Assembly (NCBI RefSeq): GCF_021117275.1
Contig: NZ_CP088246.1
Location: forward strand, 124,001-188,000
Source of the DNA: Metabacillus sp. B2-18
Lineage (GTDB): Bacteria > Bacillota > Bacilli > Bacillales > Bacillaceae
Direction of reading: 5' to 3'
Length of the DNA stretch: 64,000 nucleotides
Each line of letters begins with the position of its first letter. Within the stretch, counting starts at the first letter, position 1. Positions 46,267 to 55,697 of this stretch are shown piece by piece. The position numbers were made by a program, and so were the translations under genes. The notes under the pieces are model-generated. The model was not told the origin of the DNA and made no database searches. It saw nothing but the letters and a program-made list of their open reading frames with translations.

Positions 46267-46354
46267 ATAGACACTTTTGTAAGCGAGGGAGGAAATTCTT
46301 TCGCTTTTTTTGTAGCCATTTTTGGCATTCGTTAAATTAATTTTTTAAAATGTA

Positions 46355-46386
46355 TTGACTCTGTTCCTAGATACAGACTTTAAAAT
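46355..46386 (+). promoter_or_regulatory. MerR-type promoter of the copper operon
   Basis: TTGACT, a 19-20 bp spacer with CTGT-N8-ACAG dyad, then TTAAAAT. The long spacer fits control by the MerR-family protein encoded next. Confidence 0.7.
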
Positions 46387-46409
46387 AGATTATGAAAGGA
46401 GGGAATCTT

Positions 46410-46811
46410 ATGGAAGTTCTATCAATTAGTAAAGTAGCAAAGCAGGCTAATATAAACCTTGAGACAGTCCGTTATTACGAGAAAAGGGGTCTTATACCTG
46501 AGCCACCAAGAACATCAGCGGGGTATAGGATATATTCTAGAGAGTACGTTGACCGAATCAAGTTTATAAAAAGAGCACAAGAGCTTGGGTTTACACTTGA
46601 TGAAATATTGCAGCTGTTAAAAATTTCAGAAGGTGGACATGATGCACAGACTGTAAAAGAATTTACATCTGAAAAAATAAGTGGAATTACTGGTAAAATC
46701 AATGACTTACAACGAATAAAGGGTACATTGCAAAAGCTATCAGACGAATGCCCAGGGTCTGGTGCACCCTCAAATAAATGCCCCATTATTCAAGATTTAA
46801 CCAATAACTAA
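46410..46811 (+). CDS. MerR-family metal regulator (copper-type)
   Basis: 133 aa from ATG 46410, after AAAGGAGGG; an in-frame ATG at 46392 lies before that site. HTH: INLETVRYYEKRGLIPEPPR. The C-terminal metal loop has DECPGSGAPSNKCPII (C-x9-C). The Cys of mercury MerR proteins near residue 80 is absent (GGHDAQT). With copZ and copA downstream it is probably the Cu(I) sensor, though the wider loop than CueR (C-x7-C) leaves Zn or other metals possible. Confidence 0.78.
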   Translation: MEVLSISKVAKQANINLETVRYYEKRGLIPEPPRTSAGYRIYSREYVDRIKFIKRAQELGFTLDEILQLLKISEGGHDAQTVKEFTSEKISGITGKINDLQRIKGTLQKLSDECPGSGAPSNKCPIIQDLTNN

Positions 46812-46933
46812 AGATAAGAGTTTTTTAGAGGTCCTGACTTACGAAGTAAAACTAACCAATTTGATAATAATATAAATTAACTAACGTATGATAAGGCTAT
46901 TTTAAAATTTTTAAATAAAATGGAGGAATTAAT

Positions 46934-47149
46934 ATGGCTAATGTAACAAAATCAATTTCAGTAAAAGGAATGTCTTGTAATCACTGCGTGAATTCAATCG
47001 AAGGTTCCTTAGGACAACTAAACGGTGTTCAATCGGTTAAAGTAGACCTTAAACAGGAGTTAGTTGCTGTATCGTATAACGATGAGGTAGTTAATGCACA
47101 AGATATTTATTCGGAAATTGAGGAATTAGGATACGATGTTGTGGCATAA
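46934..47149 (+). CDS. copZ: Copper chaperone CopZ
   Basis: 71 aa, a single HMA domain with VKGMSCNHCVNSIEG (C-x2-C) and the closing ELGYDV strand. It hands Cu(I) to CopA. TGGAGGAA site upstream. Between the MerR-type regulator and copA in the usual order. Confidence 0.9.
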   Translation: MANVTKSISVKGMSCNHCVNSIEGSLGQLNGVQSVKVDLKQELVAVSYNDEVVNAQDIYSEIEELGYDVVA

Positions 47150-47320
47150 AAGTTTTTGACCCATCTGATTCCAAGTTATAGGGGTTAATCAATGTGTAAG
47201 GTTAGTAATTTAAAAAGAATTGTTTATGAATGCTTCACTTGGCCAGTTAAACAATTCAGAATTACATATTGGTTTTCCCATTATTTTTAGAAGAATATAG
47301 CTAAAAGGAGGGATAGAATA

Positions 47321-49753
47321 ATGAGTAGCGAAGCTAAAGTTCGTGAATCAATGGATAAACAGGTTTCATTAGGCATTACTGGTATGACGTGTGCTTCATG
47401 CGCAACTCGAATCGAGAAAAATCTATTAAAACTAGATGGAGTGAGTAAGGCAAACGTTAATCTTGCATCCGAAAAAGTTAGCGTTTCTTATAATCCCGCC
47501 CAAACATCTGTTGAGCAACTAATGGCAAGTGTGAAAAAGACCGGTTATGGGTTTCGTGAAGAAAAAACGACGTTAGCATTAACTGGTATGACGTGTGCGG
47601 CATGTGCGACTCGTATAGAAAAAGGGCTTAAAAAGGTAGATGGAGTAATTAATGCGAATGTTAACCTAGCAAATGAAAAAGCAAACATTGAATATATTCC
47701 AGGTAAAACAAATGTAGATCAGCTAATTGGCGCTGTAAAAAAAGCAGGCTATAGTGCAAAAGTCGCAGGAGATGCCAATGAAGATACAGAAAAAGAAGCA
47801 CGTGAGAAAGAATATAAAACACAAAGAAATAAGTTCTTACTAGGAGCCTTTTTATCCATATGGTTCCTTCCACAAATGATTTCTGACTTGCAAGCCCAGT
47901 ATGAGTTTAATGTAGGATTTCAATTTCATATTAATCCTTGGATTCAATTGTTATTAGCAACACCAGTACAATTTTATGTAGGGGGCCACTTCTATCGAGA
48001 TGCTTACAATGCACTTAGAGGTGGAAGTGCCAATATGGCTACACTAGTGGCTTTAGGAACATCTGCTGCTTACTTTTACAGTTTAGTTGTTACGATAACT
48101 GGTGCAAATACTGGACTTTATTATGAAGCTGCAGCCATTATTATCACGCTAATTATTCTTGGAAAGCTTTTAGAGGTTCGTGCCAAAGGACAGACTTCCG
48201 AGGCAATTAAAAAATTAATGGGATTACAAGCAAAAACAGCTCGGGTCATCCGTGATGGTGAGGAAAAAGATATTCCAATTGAGGAAGTAGTAATGGACGA
48301 TGTCATCTTCGTGAGAGCAGGAGAAAAAATACCGGTGGATGGAGAGATTATCGAAGGTAACAGTACAGTAGATGAATCGATGCTTACCGGTGAGAGTCTG
48401 CCAGTAAGCAAAAATGTTGGTGACTCCGTTATTGGAGCTACTGTTAATAAACATGGATCATTTAAATTTAAGGCAACTAAAGTAGGGAAAGATACAGCAT
48501 TGGCTCAGATTATTAAACTTGTGGAAGAGGCTCAAGGTTCAAAAGCACCGATTCAGAAATTGGCTGATAAAATCTCAGGTGTTTTCGTGCCAATTGTCAT
48601 TGGTATTGCCATTGTGACATTTCTAATCACTTATTTTTTAGCAGGATTTACCCCAGCTCTTTTCAGCGCGGTAGCTGTTCTAGTTATTGCATGTCCTTGT
48701 GCACTAGGTTTGGCAACACCAACAGATGTTATGGTTGGGACAGGAAGAGGTGCTGAAAGTGGAGTTCTCATAAAAGGGGCTGAGCACTTAGAGAGTGCGC
48801 ACCGGATAACGACGGTTGTTTTAGATAAAACAGGTACGATTACAAAAGGTGAACCAGAAGTCACTGATATCATTACAACACAGAACTTCCAAGAAGATGA
48901 ATTGCTTCGATTAGCAGGTTCAGCAGAAAGAGGTTCTGAACATCCACTCGGTGAAGCGATTGTAAACGGTGCTAAAGAAAAAGGTTTTACATTAAGTGAT
49001 CCGACTGACTTTAATGCAATTCCAGGCCATGGTATTGAAGTGAAAGTGGATGACAAAAAAATCCACATTGGAAACAAAAAATTGATGCAAAAACAAACAA
49101 TTGTATTTGAGTCATTAATCAATCAAATGGAAGAACTAGAAGGCCAAGGTAAAACAGCCATGTTGATGGCAGTTGACGGGGAACTTGCTGGGGTAATTGC
49201 GGTTGCAGATACGGTAAAAGAAACCTCAGCAGAAGCGATTTCACAATTAAAAGAAATGGGAATAGAAATTGCGATGATTACTGGTGACAATCGACGTACA
49301 GCAGAAGCTATTGCTAAACAAGTAGGGGTTGATCGCGTATTAGCAGAGGTACTTCCTGAAGATAAGTCTGCTGAAGTGGAGAAACTGAAGCAGGAAGGAA
49401 AAGTTGTTGCAATGGTTGGTGATGGTATCAATGATGCACCAGCTTTAGCTGAAGCAGATATTGGCATTGCGATTGGTACAGGAACAGATGTTGCTATAGA
49501 AGCAGCAGATGTAACACTCATGCGTGGAGACTTAATGGGTATTGTAGATACAATCCGTCTTTCTAAGGCAACGATGCGAAAAATAAGACAAAACCTTTTC
49601 TGGGCATTCGCATACAACGCAATTCTCATACCAGTTGCTGCAATCGGATTGCTCAACCCAGTACTTGCAGGTGCAGCGATGGCATTTAGTTCCGTATCAG
49701 TTGTTACCAATACGTTATTTTTACGGAGATGGAAGCCTGTCCGAGCAGCATAA
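47321..49753 (+). CDS. copA: Cu(I)-exporting P-type ATPase CopA
   Basis: 810 aa. Two N-terminal HMA domains ([11 protein letters not shown] near 20 and [11 protein letters not shown] near 88), eight membrane helices, phosphatase TGES near 355, ion site CPC ([12 protein letters not shown] near 463), DKTGTITKG near 505, HP (SEHPLGEAI) near 552 and [14 protein letters not shown] near 700. All signature residues are present. It exports Cu(I) with ATP. AAGGAGGGA site. A 170-bp spacer separates it from copZ. Confidence 0.95.
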   Translation: MSSEAKVRESMDKQVSLGITGMTCASCATRIEKNLLKLDGVSKANVNLASEKVSVSYNPAQTSVEQLMASVKKTGYGFREEKTTLALTGMTCAACATRIEKGLKKVDGVINANVNLANEKANIEYIPGKTNVDQLIGAVKKAGYSAKVAGDANEDTEKEAREKEYKTQRNKFLLGAFLSIWFLPQMISDLQAQYEFNVGFQFHINPWIQLLLATPVQFYVGGHFYRDAYNALRGGSANMATLVALGTSAAYFYSLVVTITGANTGLYYEAAAIIITLIILGKLLEVRAKGQTSEAIKKLMGLQAKTARVIRDGEEKDIPIEEVVMDDVIFVRAGEKIPVDGEIIEGNSTVDESMLTGESLPVSKNVGDSVIGATVNKHGSFKFKATKVGKDTALAQIIKLVEEAQGSKAPIQKLADKISGVFVPIVIGIAIVTFLITYFLAGFTPALFSAVAVLVIACPCALGLATPTDVMVGTGRGAESGVLIKGAEHLESAHRITTVVLDKTGTITKGEPEVTDIITTQNFQEDELLRLAGSAERGSEHPLGEAIVNGAKEKGFTLSDPTDFNAIPGHGIEVKVDDKKIHIGNKKLMQKQTIVFESLINQMEELEGQGKTAMLMAVDGELAGVIAVADTVKETSAEAISQLKEMGIEIAMITGDNRRTAEAIAKQVGVDRVLAEVLPEDKSAEVEKLKQEGKVVAMVGDGINDAPALAEADIGIAIGTGTDVAIEAADVTLMRGDLMGIVDTIRLSKATMRKIRQNLFWAFAYNAILIPVAAIGLLNPVLAGAAMAFSSVSVVTNTLFLRRWKPVRAA

Positions 49754-49769
49754 TTAATGAGATTTGAGG

Positions 49770-49797
49770 TTACTTAAGGGTAGCCTCTTTTAGGTGA
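49770..49797 (+). terminator. Terminator after copA
   Basis: AGGTTAC / GTAGCCT stem (one G-T pair) followed by CTTTTAGG. Confidence 0.65.
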
Positions 49798-50092
49798 TTA
49801 ACTCCATACTAATTTACATGTTAAAGGTTTTATAAATCAGCAAAGTAGCCTAGATGGGTAACTAATATCGTAAGTACCGAAAGCCATCGATTTACGGGAA
49901 CTCTGGGGAATAAAAGTTGTACCTATCGTAAGAGTTAAGAAGGTTACTGCATCGAAGTTAGTCATTAAAGCTGGTAATGGATCAAATAGCATTAGGAAAA
50001 TAGGATACTGACGATAAGCAGAGTCTCCTATACTATTGTAAATATTAAAACTATCAGTTAAAGATTATTTGGGTTATAGAGGGGGACTTAAT
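49798..50092. other. Region between copA and rhodanese gene
   Basis: About 295 bp. A 45-codon stretch (VPKAIDLRELWGIKVVPIVR and on, near 49877-50010) is open but has no start with ribosome site and is not recognised; it may be a relic. No promoter of the TTCACA type is seen. Confidence 0.4.
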
Positions 50093-50485
50093 TTGGATTT
50101 TAGCACTATTCTTAATATATTTTTATTTACTCTGGTTGGATGGTTTTTTTATAAACGAATCGCTCCTGTTAAAGGTTTGAAAAATTTAACACAAGAAAAA
50201 GTGTGTGAAAAAGTAAGAAATGGAAACAGCATACTCGTTGATGTTCGGGAATCTCATGAATTTAAAAATGGTTATATTCCTAAAGCTATTAATATTCCTT
50301 TATCTAAATTAAAGGAACGGTTAAATGAAGTTCTTATAGACAAAGAGCTGATCTTATACTGTCAAAGTGGGATGCGTAGCAAACAGGCAGCAAGAATTTT
50401 TCAAAGTAAAAAATACACTGATATTTCACATTTAACTGGAGGCATCTCTTCTTGGTCGGGAAAGGAAATGTATGGGAATAGGTAA
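50093..50485 (+). CDS. Membrane-anchored rhodanese
   Basis: 130 aa from TTG 50093, after AGAGGGGGA; a longer reading from 50069 has no site. N-terminal membrane segment (ILNIFLFTLVGWFFY), then a rhodanese domain with VDVRESHEFKNGYIP and active-site Cys in LYCQSGMRS near residue 98. Rhodaneses carry persulfide sulfur. It fits the island's thiol/sulfur theme beside cysteine synthases and peroxiredoxin. Confidence 0.85.
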   Translation: MDFSTILNIFLFTLVGWFFYKRIAPVKGLKNLTQEKVCEKVRNGNSILVDVRESHEFKNGYIPKAINIPLSKLKERLNEVLIDKELILYCQSGMRSKQAARIFQSKKYTDISHLTGGISSWSGKEMYGNR

Positions 50486-50662
50486 TTATTTTATTACTAT
50501 TTAATTAGAAGTACTAAATTTAGTACTATTTGGACTTATTGAAATAGTGAATGATCAATCCATAAGGGACCTTGCAAAGGATATTGAGGAACGGTTTAAT
50601 ATGATGTATTGTTAAAGATATTTAGTCATCAATATTAGACTAATAAACATATTGAGAGATTA

Positions 50663-50698
50663 CGACGATGGTGATGAGGTCACTATCGTCGCTTTTTT
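50663..50698 (+). terminator. Bidirectional terminator between convergent genes
   Basis: CGACGAT-G-GTG and CAC-T-ATCGTCG arms followed by CTTTTTTA, right at the end of the convergent lipoprotein gene. Confidence 0.82.
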
Positions 50699-51083
50699 AT
50701 TGTTCATTAATTATACCCCTTAATATTTCCTTCATTTCCGGTGTTTGCATAATTTCAATCATAACACTTTGCATTTCCGGCTCTTGCATCACGCTAATCA
50801 TACTATCTTGCATTTCAGGTTCCTTCATTAGTTTAACCATTGTATCCTGCATTTCGGGTTGCTGCATCAATTCAATCATTTGATCCTGCATTTCAGGGGA
50901 ACTCATCACACGGACAATCGCATCTTGCATTTCCGGTGTTGCCATCATGTCAGCTAACATGGTAGGGCTTAAGCCCCCAGAGTTCATCATATCACTGGTA
51001 TTTCCCCCATTCATGCCCCCACATCCAGCAAGATAGAGTAAGACCAAAATAGTTACGACAGTAAGCTTTCCTTCTATTTTCAT
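50697..51083 (-). CDS. Lipoprotein with 13-residue Met-rich repeats
   Basis: 128 aa. Lipobox (LYLAGCGG), then about six consecutive repeats of 13 residues built on PEMQD-x-M-x2-x-M-x2 (PEMQDQMIELMQQ, PEMQDTMVKLMKE, PEMQDSMISVMQE, and so on). The Met spacing places methionines on helix faces, a design known from copper-binding proteins. Spore germination protein GerD also has Met-rich repeats, so homology to it is possible. GGGAGGAA site. Next to copper genes, it may buffer Cu(I) outside the membrane. Confidence 0.72.
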   Translation of the reverse strand: MKIEGKLTVVTILVLLYLAGCGGMNGGNTSDMMNSGGLSPTMLADMMATPEMQDAIVRVMSSPEMQDQMIELMQQPEMQDTMVKLMKEPEMQDSMISVMQEPEMQSVMIEIMQTPEMKEILRGIINEQ

Positions 51084-51377
51084 TTGAATTCCTCCCTTAT
51101 TTAGAAGCTATTTTTATTAATTTTCCCAACTGCATATCGTTTATCATTAATCTTAACAAATTCTTGACCTTCTCCTGATAAGATCTGAAAATTGATTTTT
51201 TATATTGTTAATAAGGGAAAGAGGGGGCGCATTTTTTCATTAGAAAATTTAAGTGCCAAAGAAGAGGATAATTGCTGAATGCAATGTTATTAGTCCAAAT
51301 GTAGAAATATAAAAGCTTGATTTGTTGGAATGTATTTATAATTATTTTAAATTAGAAAATTAGAACTTTTTGAAATC

Positions 51378-51409
51378 TTCACGGTTTCTTCAAAGTCTTT
51401 CTTTATAAT
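51378..51409 (+). promoter_or_regulatory. Redox-island promoter C
   Basis: TTCACG (51378), N5, TTCAAA, N9, TATAAT (51404), 32 bp before the ribosome site of the peroxiredoxin. Confidence 0.68.
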
Positions 51410-51452
51410 TTAATTTGTAACATATAAAATTTTTATTAATGGAGGAATGGAC

Positions 51453-52127
51453 ATGGAAAACAATAATAGTGAAAAAAGTTTATAGTTTACCAAGAATAGG
51501 GGATCCAGCGCCACAGTTTGAAGCCACTACGACACAAGGGACAATTATATTAGAAGACTATAAAGAGGATCCTGGCTGATTCTATTTTCTCACCCAGCTG
51601 ACTTTACACCTGTTTGTACAACAGAATTTGTTGCTTTCCAAGGCATTTATCCGCAGTTAAGAGAATTAAATACTGAATTACTTGGTTTAAGTGTGGATAG
51701 CTTACCAACACATATTGCATGGGTTCGTAATATACATGAAAAACAAAATATTAAAATTGAATTCCCCGTGATTGCTGACCTTAACAAAGACGTAGCTACT
51801 AAATACGGGATGATTCATCCAGGGGAAAGTACCACTGAAACCAATCGGGCAGTTTTTGTAATCGATGATAAGCAAGTGATCCGTGCGATCATATATTATC
51901 CATTGACAACTGGACGTAATATGGACGAGATCCTTCGATTAGTCAAAGCCCTCCAAACAACAGATGAACATAAAGTATCTACGCCAGCTGGATGGAACCC
52001 TGGTGAAAAAGTGGTTGTTCCACCACTTGCTTCACAACAGCTTGCTGAAGAAAGAGTTGCAGATAAGGATTTAGAAGTTATTGACTGTTATTTTGCAAAG
52101 AAAGAATTGGCTAGAATAAAGGAATAG
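51453..52127 (+). pseudogene. Peroxiredoxin (Prx6/AhpC-like), frameshifted
   Basis: LPRIGDPAPQFEATTTQGTI, then WLILFSHPADFTPVCTTEFV (peroxidatic Cys in PVCT) and ELNTELLGLSVDSLPTHIAW to WNPGEKVVVPPLASQQLAEE form a Prx of about 220 aa. A shift near 51568 (KEDPG then TGA) and one near the N-terminus break it. ORF from 51693 alone lacks the active site. Confidence 0.8.
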
Positions 52128-52140
52128 GAGGTCTATTTCT

Positions 52141-52350
52141 ATGCCATGTAGCCAAGGAGATACATCGCTGACTGTCACCGAAATCGATTATATTTTAGGC
52201 CTTTTAAAAGAAAAACCATTATCGGATGTGGAAGTTTCCGAAAATATGAGCCTCCCTTTGTTTAAGGTAAGAAGTAAATTACGTGAGTTGGTTCAATTAA
52301 AATACTTAGAAAAAAAGAACGAAAAGTATAGTATTAACAGGCTTAAATAA
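52141..52350 (+). CDS. Small winged-helix protein
   Basis: 69 aa: TVTEIDYILGLLKEKPLSDV, then VSENMSLPLFKVRSKLRELV and a wing (KYLEKKNEKYSINR). Looks like a MarR/DeoR-sized DNA-binding fragment. GGAGG site 9 nt upstream; 13 nt after the peroxiredoxin, so in its operon. Could sense redox through its single Cys (MPCSQGD). Confidence 0.6.
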   Translation: MPCSQGDTSLTVTEIDYILGLLKEKPLSDVEVSENMSLPLFKVRSKLRELVQLKYLEKKNEKYSINRLK

Positions 52351-52395
52351 TAAAAGCTTAGTTAATCATTGAAGAAGTTTTTTATATCAACTTCA

Positions 52396-52428
52396 GGCTG
52401 TCGAGGAATTCGACAGCCTGTTTTAACT
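52396..52428 (+). terminator. Terminator after the winged-helix gene
   Basis: CAGGCTGTCGA / TCGACAGCCTG stem followed by TTTTAA. Confidence 0.85.
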
Positions 52429-52467
52429 ATGAACAAAATGGAAGAAACGATAGGGAGGTGACAAAAA

Positions 52468-53316
52468 ATGAAAGTTGTACAAAATATTACTGAGTTAATC
52501 GGTGAAACACCTGTTGTGCGACTAAATCGCCTTGTTCCGAGAGGTGCGGCTGATGTTTTTGTTAAACTAGAAATGTTTAATCCATCTAAAAGTGTAAAAG
52601 ATCGTGCAGCCTACAAGTGGTAATACAGGGATTGGTCTAGTCATGAATGCAGCAGCTAAAGGATATCATGCAATTTTGGTAATGCCCGATAATATGACAA
52701 AAGAAAGAATAAATATTTTAAGGGCTTTTGGTGCAGAGGTAGTACTAACCCCGAGTATGCAGAAAATGCAAGGGCCATTGAAAAAGCGTTAGAACTTCGG
52801 AAGGAAATTCCAAGAAGCTTTATACCACAACAATTCGAGACCAAGGCTAACCCAGACATTCATCGTAAGACAACAGCGCTTGAAATTTATGAACAAATGG
52901 ATGGGCGTTTAGATGCTTTTGTAGCTACAGCTGGTACTGGTGGAACGGTGACCGGAACGGGGGAGTCATTAAAGGAACTAATATCTGACCTTTATATTGG
53001 AGTTGTAGAACCTAAAGGTTCACCAGTTTTGTCAGGCGGGAAGCCTGGCCCTCATAAATTAGTGGGAACAAGTCCTGGATTTGTACCTAAAATACTAAAC
53101 ACGCGGATTTACAATGAAATCATACAGATTGACGATGAGAGTGCTGTGAAAACTTTTAAAGACCTAGGGCGCAAAGAAGGGATATTTGTTGGTTTGTCAT
53201 CCGCTGCAGCAGTATTTGCATCCATAAAGATTGCTGAACGTTTAGGCTCTGGCAAGCGAGTGCTATGTATTGCTCCCGATACTGGTGAACGTTATCTAAG
53301 TATGGACTTATTTTAA
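52468..53316 (+). pseudogene. cysK: Cysteine synthase copy 1, deleted and frameshifted
   Basis: [20 protein letters not shown] and the PLP-lysine region (NPSKSVKDR) are intact. About 24 codons are then missing before [20 protein letters not shown] shift near 52775 follows, then ELRKEIPRSFIPQQFETKAN to [15 protein letters not shown]. Related to the intact copy at 55698. AGGGAGGTGA site. Confidence 0.85.
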
Positions 53317-53399
53317 TAGAATTAACTATAAAAGTATTCACAACTTAATGATTCCGCTGAGTTGGGGTGGTGGTAAGAAGGCGGGAGGAAAAATTATAG

Positions 53400-53430
53400 A
53401 CCGGTAATTCTGATATCAGGAATTACCGGT
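53400..53430. terminator. Perfect inverted repeat
   Basis: ACCGGTAATTC / GAATTACCGGT. T-rich sequence follows on the minus strand, so it may end leftward transcription or both. Confidence 0.5.
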
Positions 53431-53519
53431 ACATTCGTTAAATGAATTCACCTTATCACATATTTATCGGAGTGCTTTAAAAATTATATCATTTCCTAAA
53501 TATCGAGTTGCAAAGAGTG

Positions 53520-53775
53520 TTAGTTTGCTGATTCTATCTCATAAAAAGATAGGACCAAATTGATTCCTATCATCGTAGTTAAAAGTAAAGTTCCCGATTG
53601 CAAGATCCCGAAAATAACTCCTAAGAATAAACCTACACTCATCCCATTTGTCATTGCAATCATCATACAGGTCATAAATGGAATATTTTTTCTGTTATAA
53701 ACAGTTTTTGTAATTACTATGGTTGAGAGTATGAGTAATACTAAAAAAAATAAAAATTAATGGTAGTGCCAATTT
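53520..53775 (-). pseudogene. Small membrane protein, frameshifted at a T/A run
   Basis: Minus strand: ALPLIFIFF, then in another frame LVLLILSTIVITKTVYNRKN and MTNGMSVGLFLGVIFGILQS to INLVLSFYEIESAN. The break is in the A-rich run near 53745-53760. Three membrane segments; family not recognised. GAGAGGAG site upstream. Confidence 0.5.
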
Positions 53776-53908
53776 TGTTTCTCCTCTCACAACTAGTCAA
53801 GATATTTCATTTTACTTCTGGTAGATATTCTTTCTGACAGATTTTATAGGTTGATACTTTCTAAATTGAGTATAAAAAGCTAGTATTTAACAAAAAAAGT
53901 TTGATATT

Positions 53909-53940
53909 CTTCACAAAAAATCTATATTTAACACGTATAA
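53909..53940 (+). promoter_or_regulatory. Redox-island promoter F
   Basis: TTCACA (53909), N5, TCTATA, N9, TATAAT (53935). 68 bp before the lgt-like ATG. Confidence 0.65.
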
Positions 53941-54008
53941 TTTCTTTTGTATTTATGATTATTAGAACATAGCTAGGAAAAATCATTTGATGAAATGAGG
54001 AATATCTG

Positions 54009-54836
54009 ATGAAACCCCTTTTTAGTTTTGGACCTTTTACGATTCACTTTTTTGGTTTAATGATAGCTATTGGTGCAATAGCAGGTATCCTGTTATTTAT
54101 AAGAGAAGCAAAACGTAGAAATATGAATCATAAGTTATTATTGGATGGAGTTATGTATTCCTTATTTGGAGGAATATTAGGAGCTCGTATCTTCTTTATA
54201 CTTTTCTATAATCCTTCCTTTTATTTTGCCAATCCAATGGAGGTATTTTTTATCCAAAATGGTGGTTTGTCCATTCATGGTGGTATTATAGGTGGAGTAT
54301 TAGTCGGCTATTTATTTTTGAAGAAACATAAATTGCCGATATGGCAAACATTGGATGTTGTTGCACCTTCACTGATATTGGCACAAGGAATAAGTAGAAT
54401 TGGCTGTGACGTATTTGGTGGACCAATTTTTAGTGTTCTTCCATGGGGAATTGAAAAAGGCGGGGAGCTGTTGCACCCAGCTCAAGCCTATGAATTTTTG
54501 TTGGACTATCTCTTGTTCGGATATTTATGGTTACGATTGAAAAAGTCTTCCTATACGGGGCAAGTCTTCCTTCACTATCTAATTGGTTACTTGGCTATTC
54601 GAGCTATTGTAGAATTTGCTAGAATAAACCCAATGGTTGTTGGACCTTTTAGTGTTAGCCATGTGATGAGTTTAGTAGGTATAATTTTTGCTATTTTCCT
54701 TATGAGGTATTGTAAGAGAAATGGAACAATTGACAAAGTTAATCCGATCTCTAAAAATGAATTTGCCAAAACTGGAATATATGTAATATCACTAATGATT
54801 ATTTCGTTACTTGTCTATTATGGAGTACAAGGGTAA
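54009..54836 (+). CDS. lgt: Divergent prolipoprotein diacylglyceryl transferase
   Basis: 275 aa, about seven membrane segments. Lgt hallmarks: FFGLMIAIGAIAG near 14, LGARIFFILFYNP near 58, GGLSIHGGIIGG (key His) near 88 and HPAQAYEFLLDY near 159. The signature normally G-R-I-G-N-F-x-N-G/Q-E reads SRIGCDVFGGPIF: the Arg is kept, Asn is replaced by Cys-Asp. It transfers diacylglycerol to lipobox cysteines, such as those of the lipoproteins encoded here. A specialised paralogue is likely. GAGG site before ATG 54009. Confidence 0.85.
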   Translation: MKPLFSFGPFTIHFFGLMIAIGAIAGILLFIREAKRRNMNHKLLLDGVMYSLFGGILGARIFFILFYNPSFYFANPMEVFFIQNGGLSIHGGIIGGVLVGYLFLKKHKLPIWQTLDVVAPSLILAQGISRIGCDVFGGPIFSVLPWGIEKGGELLHPAQAYEFLLDYLLFGYLWLRLKKSSYTGQVFLHYLIGYLAIRAIVEFARINPMVVGPFSVSHVMSLVGIIFAIFLMRYCKRNGTIDKVNPISKNEFAKTGIYVISLMIISLLVYYGVQG

Positions 54837-54924
54837 TGATTATACGGGAGATTGGATACTATGGATGCATAATTAAAAAACGAATTTATGGACAAATTTC
54901 AATTAGATGAATATATGTGTTTGA

Positions 54925-54976
54925 AAACGAGCAGTGGTTACTAGGTAGCTTAGGTAGCCATAATGCTCGTTTTTTA
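54925..54976 (+). terminator. Terminator after lgt
   Basis: AACGAGCA-TGGTTAC and GCCATAATGCTCGTT arms followed by TTTTTA. Confidence 0.78.
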
Positions 54977-55054
54977 TTTGATTTTAATCAAACAGTTTAA
55001 TGTGTGACAAAATCAAGTTATTCATTTTTGACTAAATTGTGACTGTTTTATTTC

Positions 55055-55086
55055 TTCACAATTTCCCCAAACTTCCTTGCTAATAT
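55055..55086 (+). promoter_or_regulatory. Redox-island promoter D
   Basis: TTCACA (55055), N5, CCCAAA, N9, TAATAT (55081). Confidence 0.62.
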
Positions 55087-55160
55087 AACTAACTGTAGTT
55101 TAACTTCTAAGTTTAAGAATCTAGTTTAGGACGAGAGTCTATCAAAAGGAGCATCCATTC

Positions 55161-55361
55161 ATGAAAAGAGGGCTTGTTTTAGATTATAATGAAAAGTTTG
55201 TGATATTCTTAACAGAAGATGGATGTTTTTTAAAGGATCATAAGAAAAAAAGGAAATATGAACTTGGAGAAGAAGTAACTCTTTTTGAAATATTGGATGA
55301 ACATGAAGATACTACTTCAATAGGTCCAGGGAACAAGGAAAGAATCTCTGAGAATATATAA
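55161..55361 (+). CDS. Stand-alone RsgI N-terminal (anti-sigma) domain
   Basis: 66 aa: GLVLDYNEKFVIFLTEDGCF then KYELGEEVTLFEI, matching the RsgI_N beta domain that binds SigI-type sigma factors. Full RsgI proteins have a membrane segment and long outer part; both are missing here. No sigI is in the window. AAAGGAGCA site. Its own TTCACA-type promoter suggests it belongs to the redox regulon. A truncated relic is the alternative. Confidence 0.7.
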   Translation: MKRGLVLDYNEKFVIFLTEDGCFLKDHKKKRKYELGEEVTLFEILDEHEDTTSIGPGNKERISENI

Positions 55362-55628
55362 TACATTACTCTGTATTAATGTTAATTATGTTTTTTCTAA
55401 ATGATTATCTGTTATTTTTTATATGCAGGGATATTGTTTTGGTAATTAGTTTGCCATGGATCGAATAGAGATAACAAAAAATTGATAAAACATAAAGTAC
55501 CCAAAAAAGTGTGGATGACACTTAATATCTTCGTACTTAACACTCTCCCGAACCAAATTGAAAGCCTTATCATTATTATGATAAGTTTGTTTTTAAAATT
55601 TAATAATAGATCTTTATCTTTATCGTTT

Positions 55629-55660
55629 ATCACAATTTCTTCAAATTTATTAGGTATAGT
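55629..55660 (+). promoter_or_regulatory. Redox-island promoter G
   Basis: ATCACA (55629), N5, TTCAAA, N9, TATAGT (55655). 38 bp before the cysK ATG. Confidence 0.66.
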
Positions 55661-55697
55661 ATTAATATAGGATTTCACACTTTTAGGAGGAAAACAA

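Noticed and set aside
51540..51585. TGA in the peroxiredoxin as a selenocysteine codon
   Set aside because: The TGA is not at the catalytic Cys, which is intact as PVCT, and the frame change after it shows a simple frameshift.
55482..55670. Plus-strand ORF of 62 codons before cysK
   Set aside because: It crosses the conserved promoter G and has no ribosome site.
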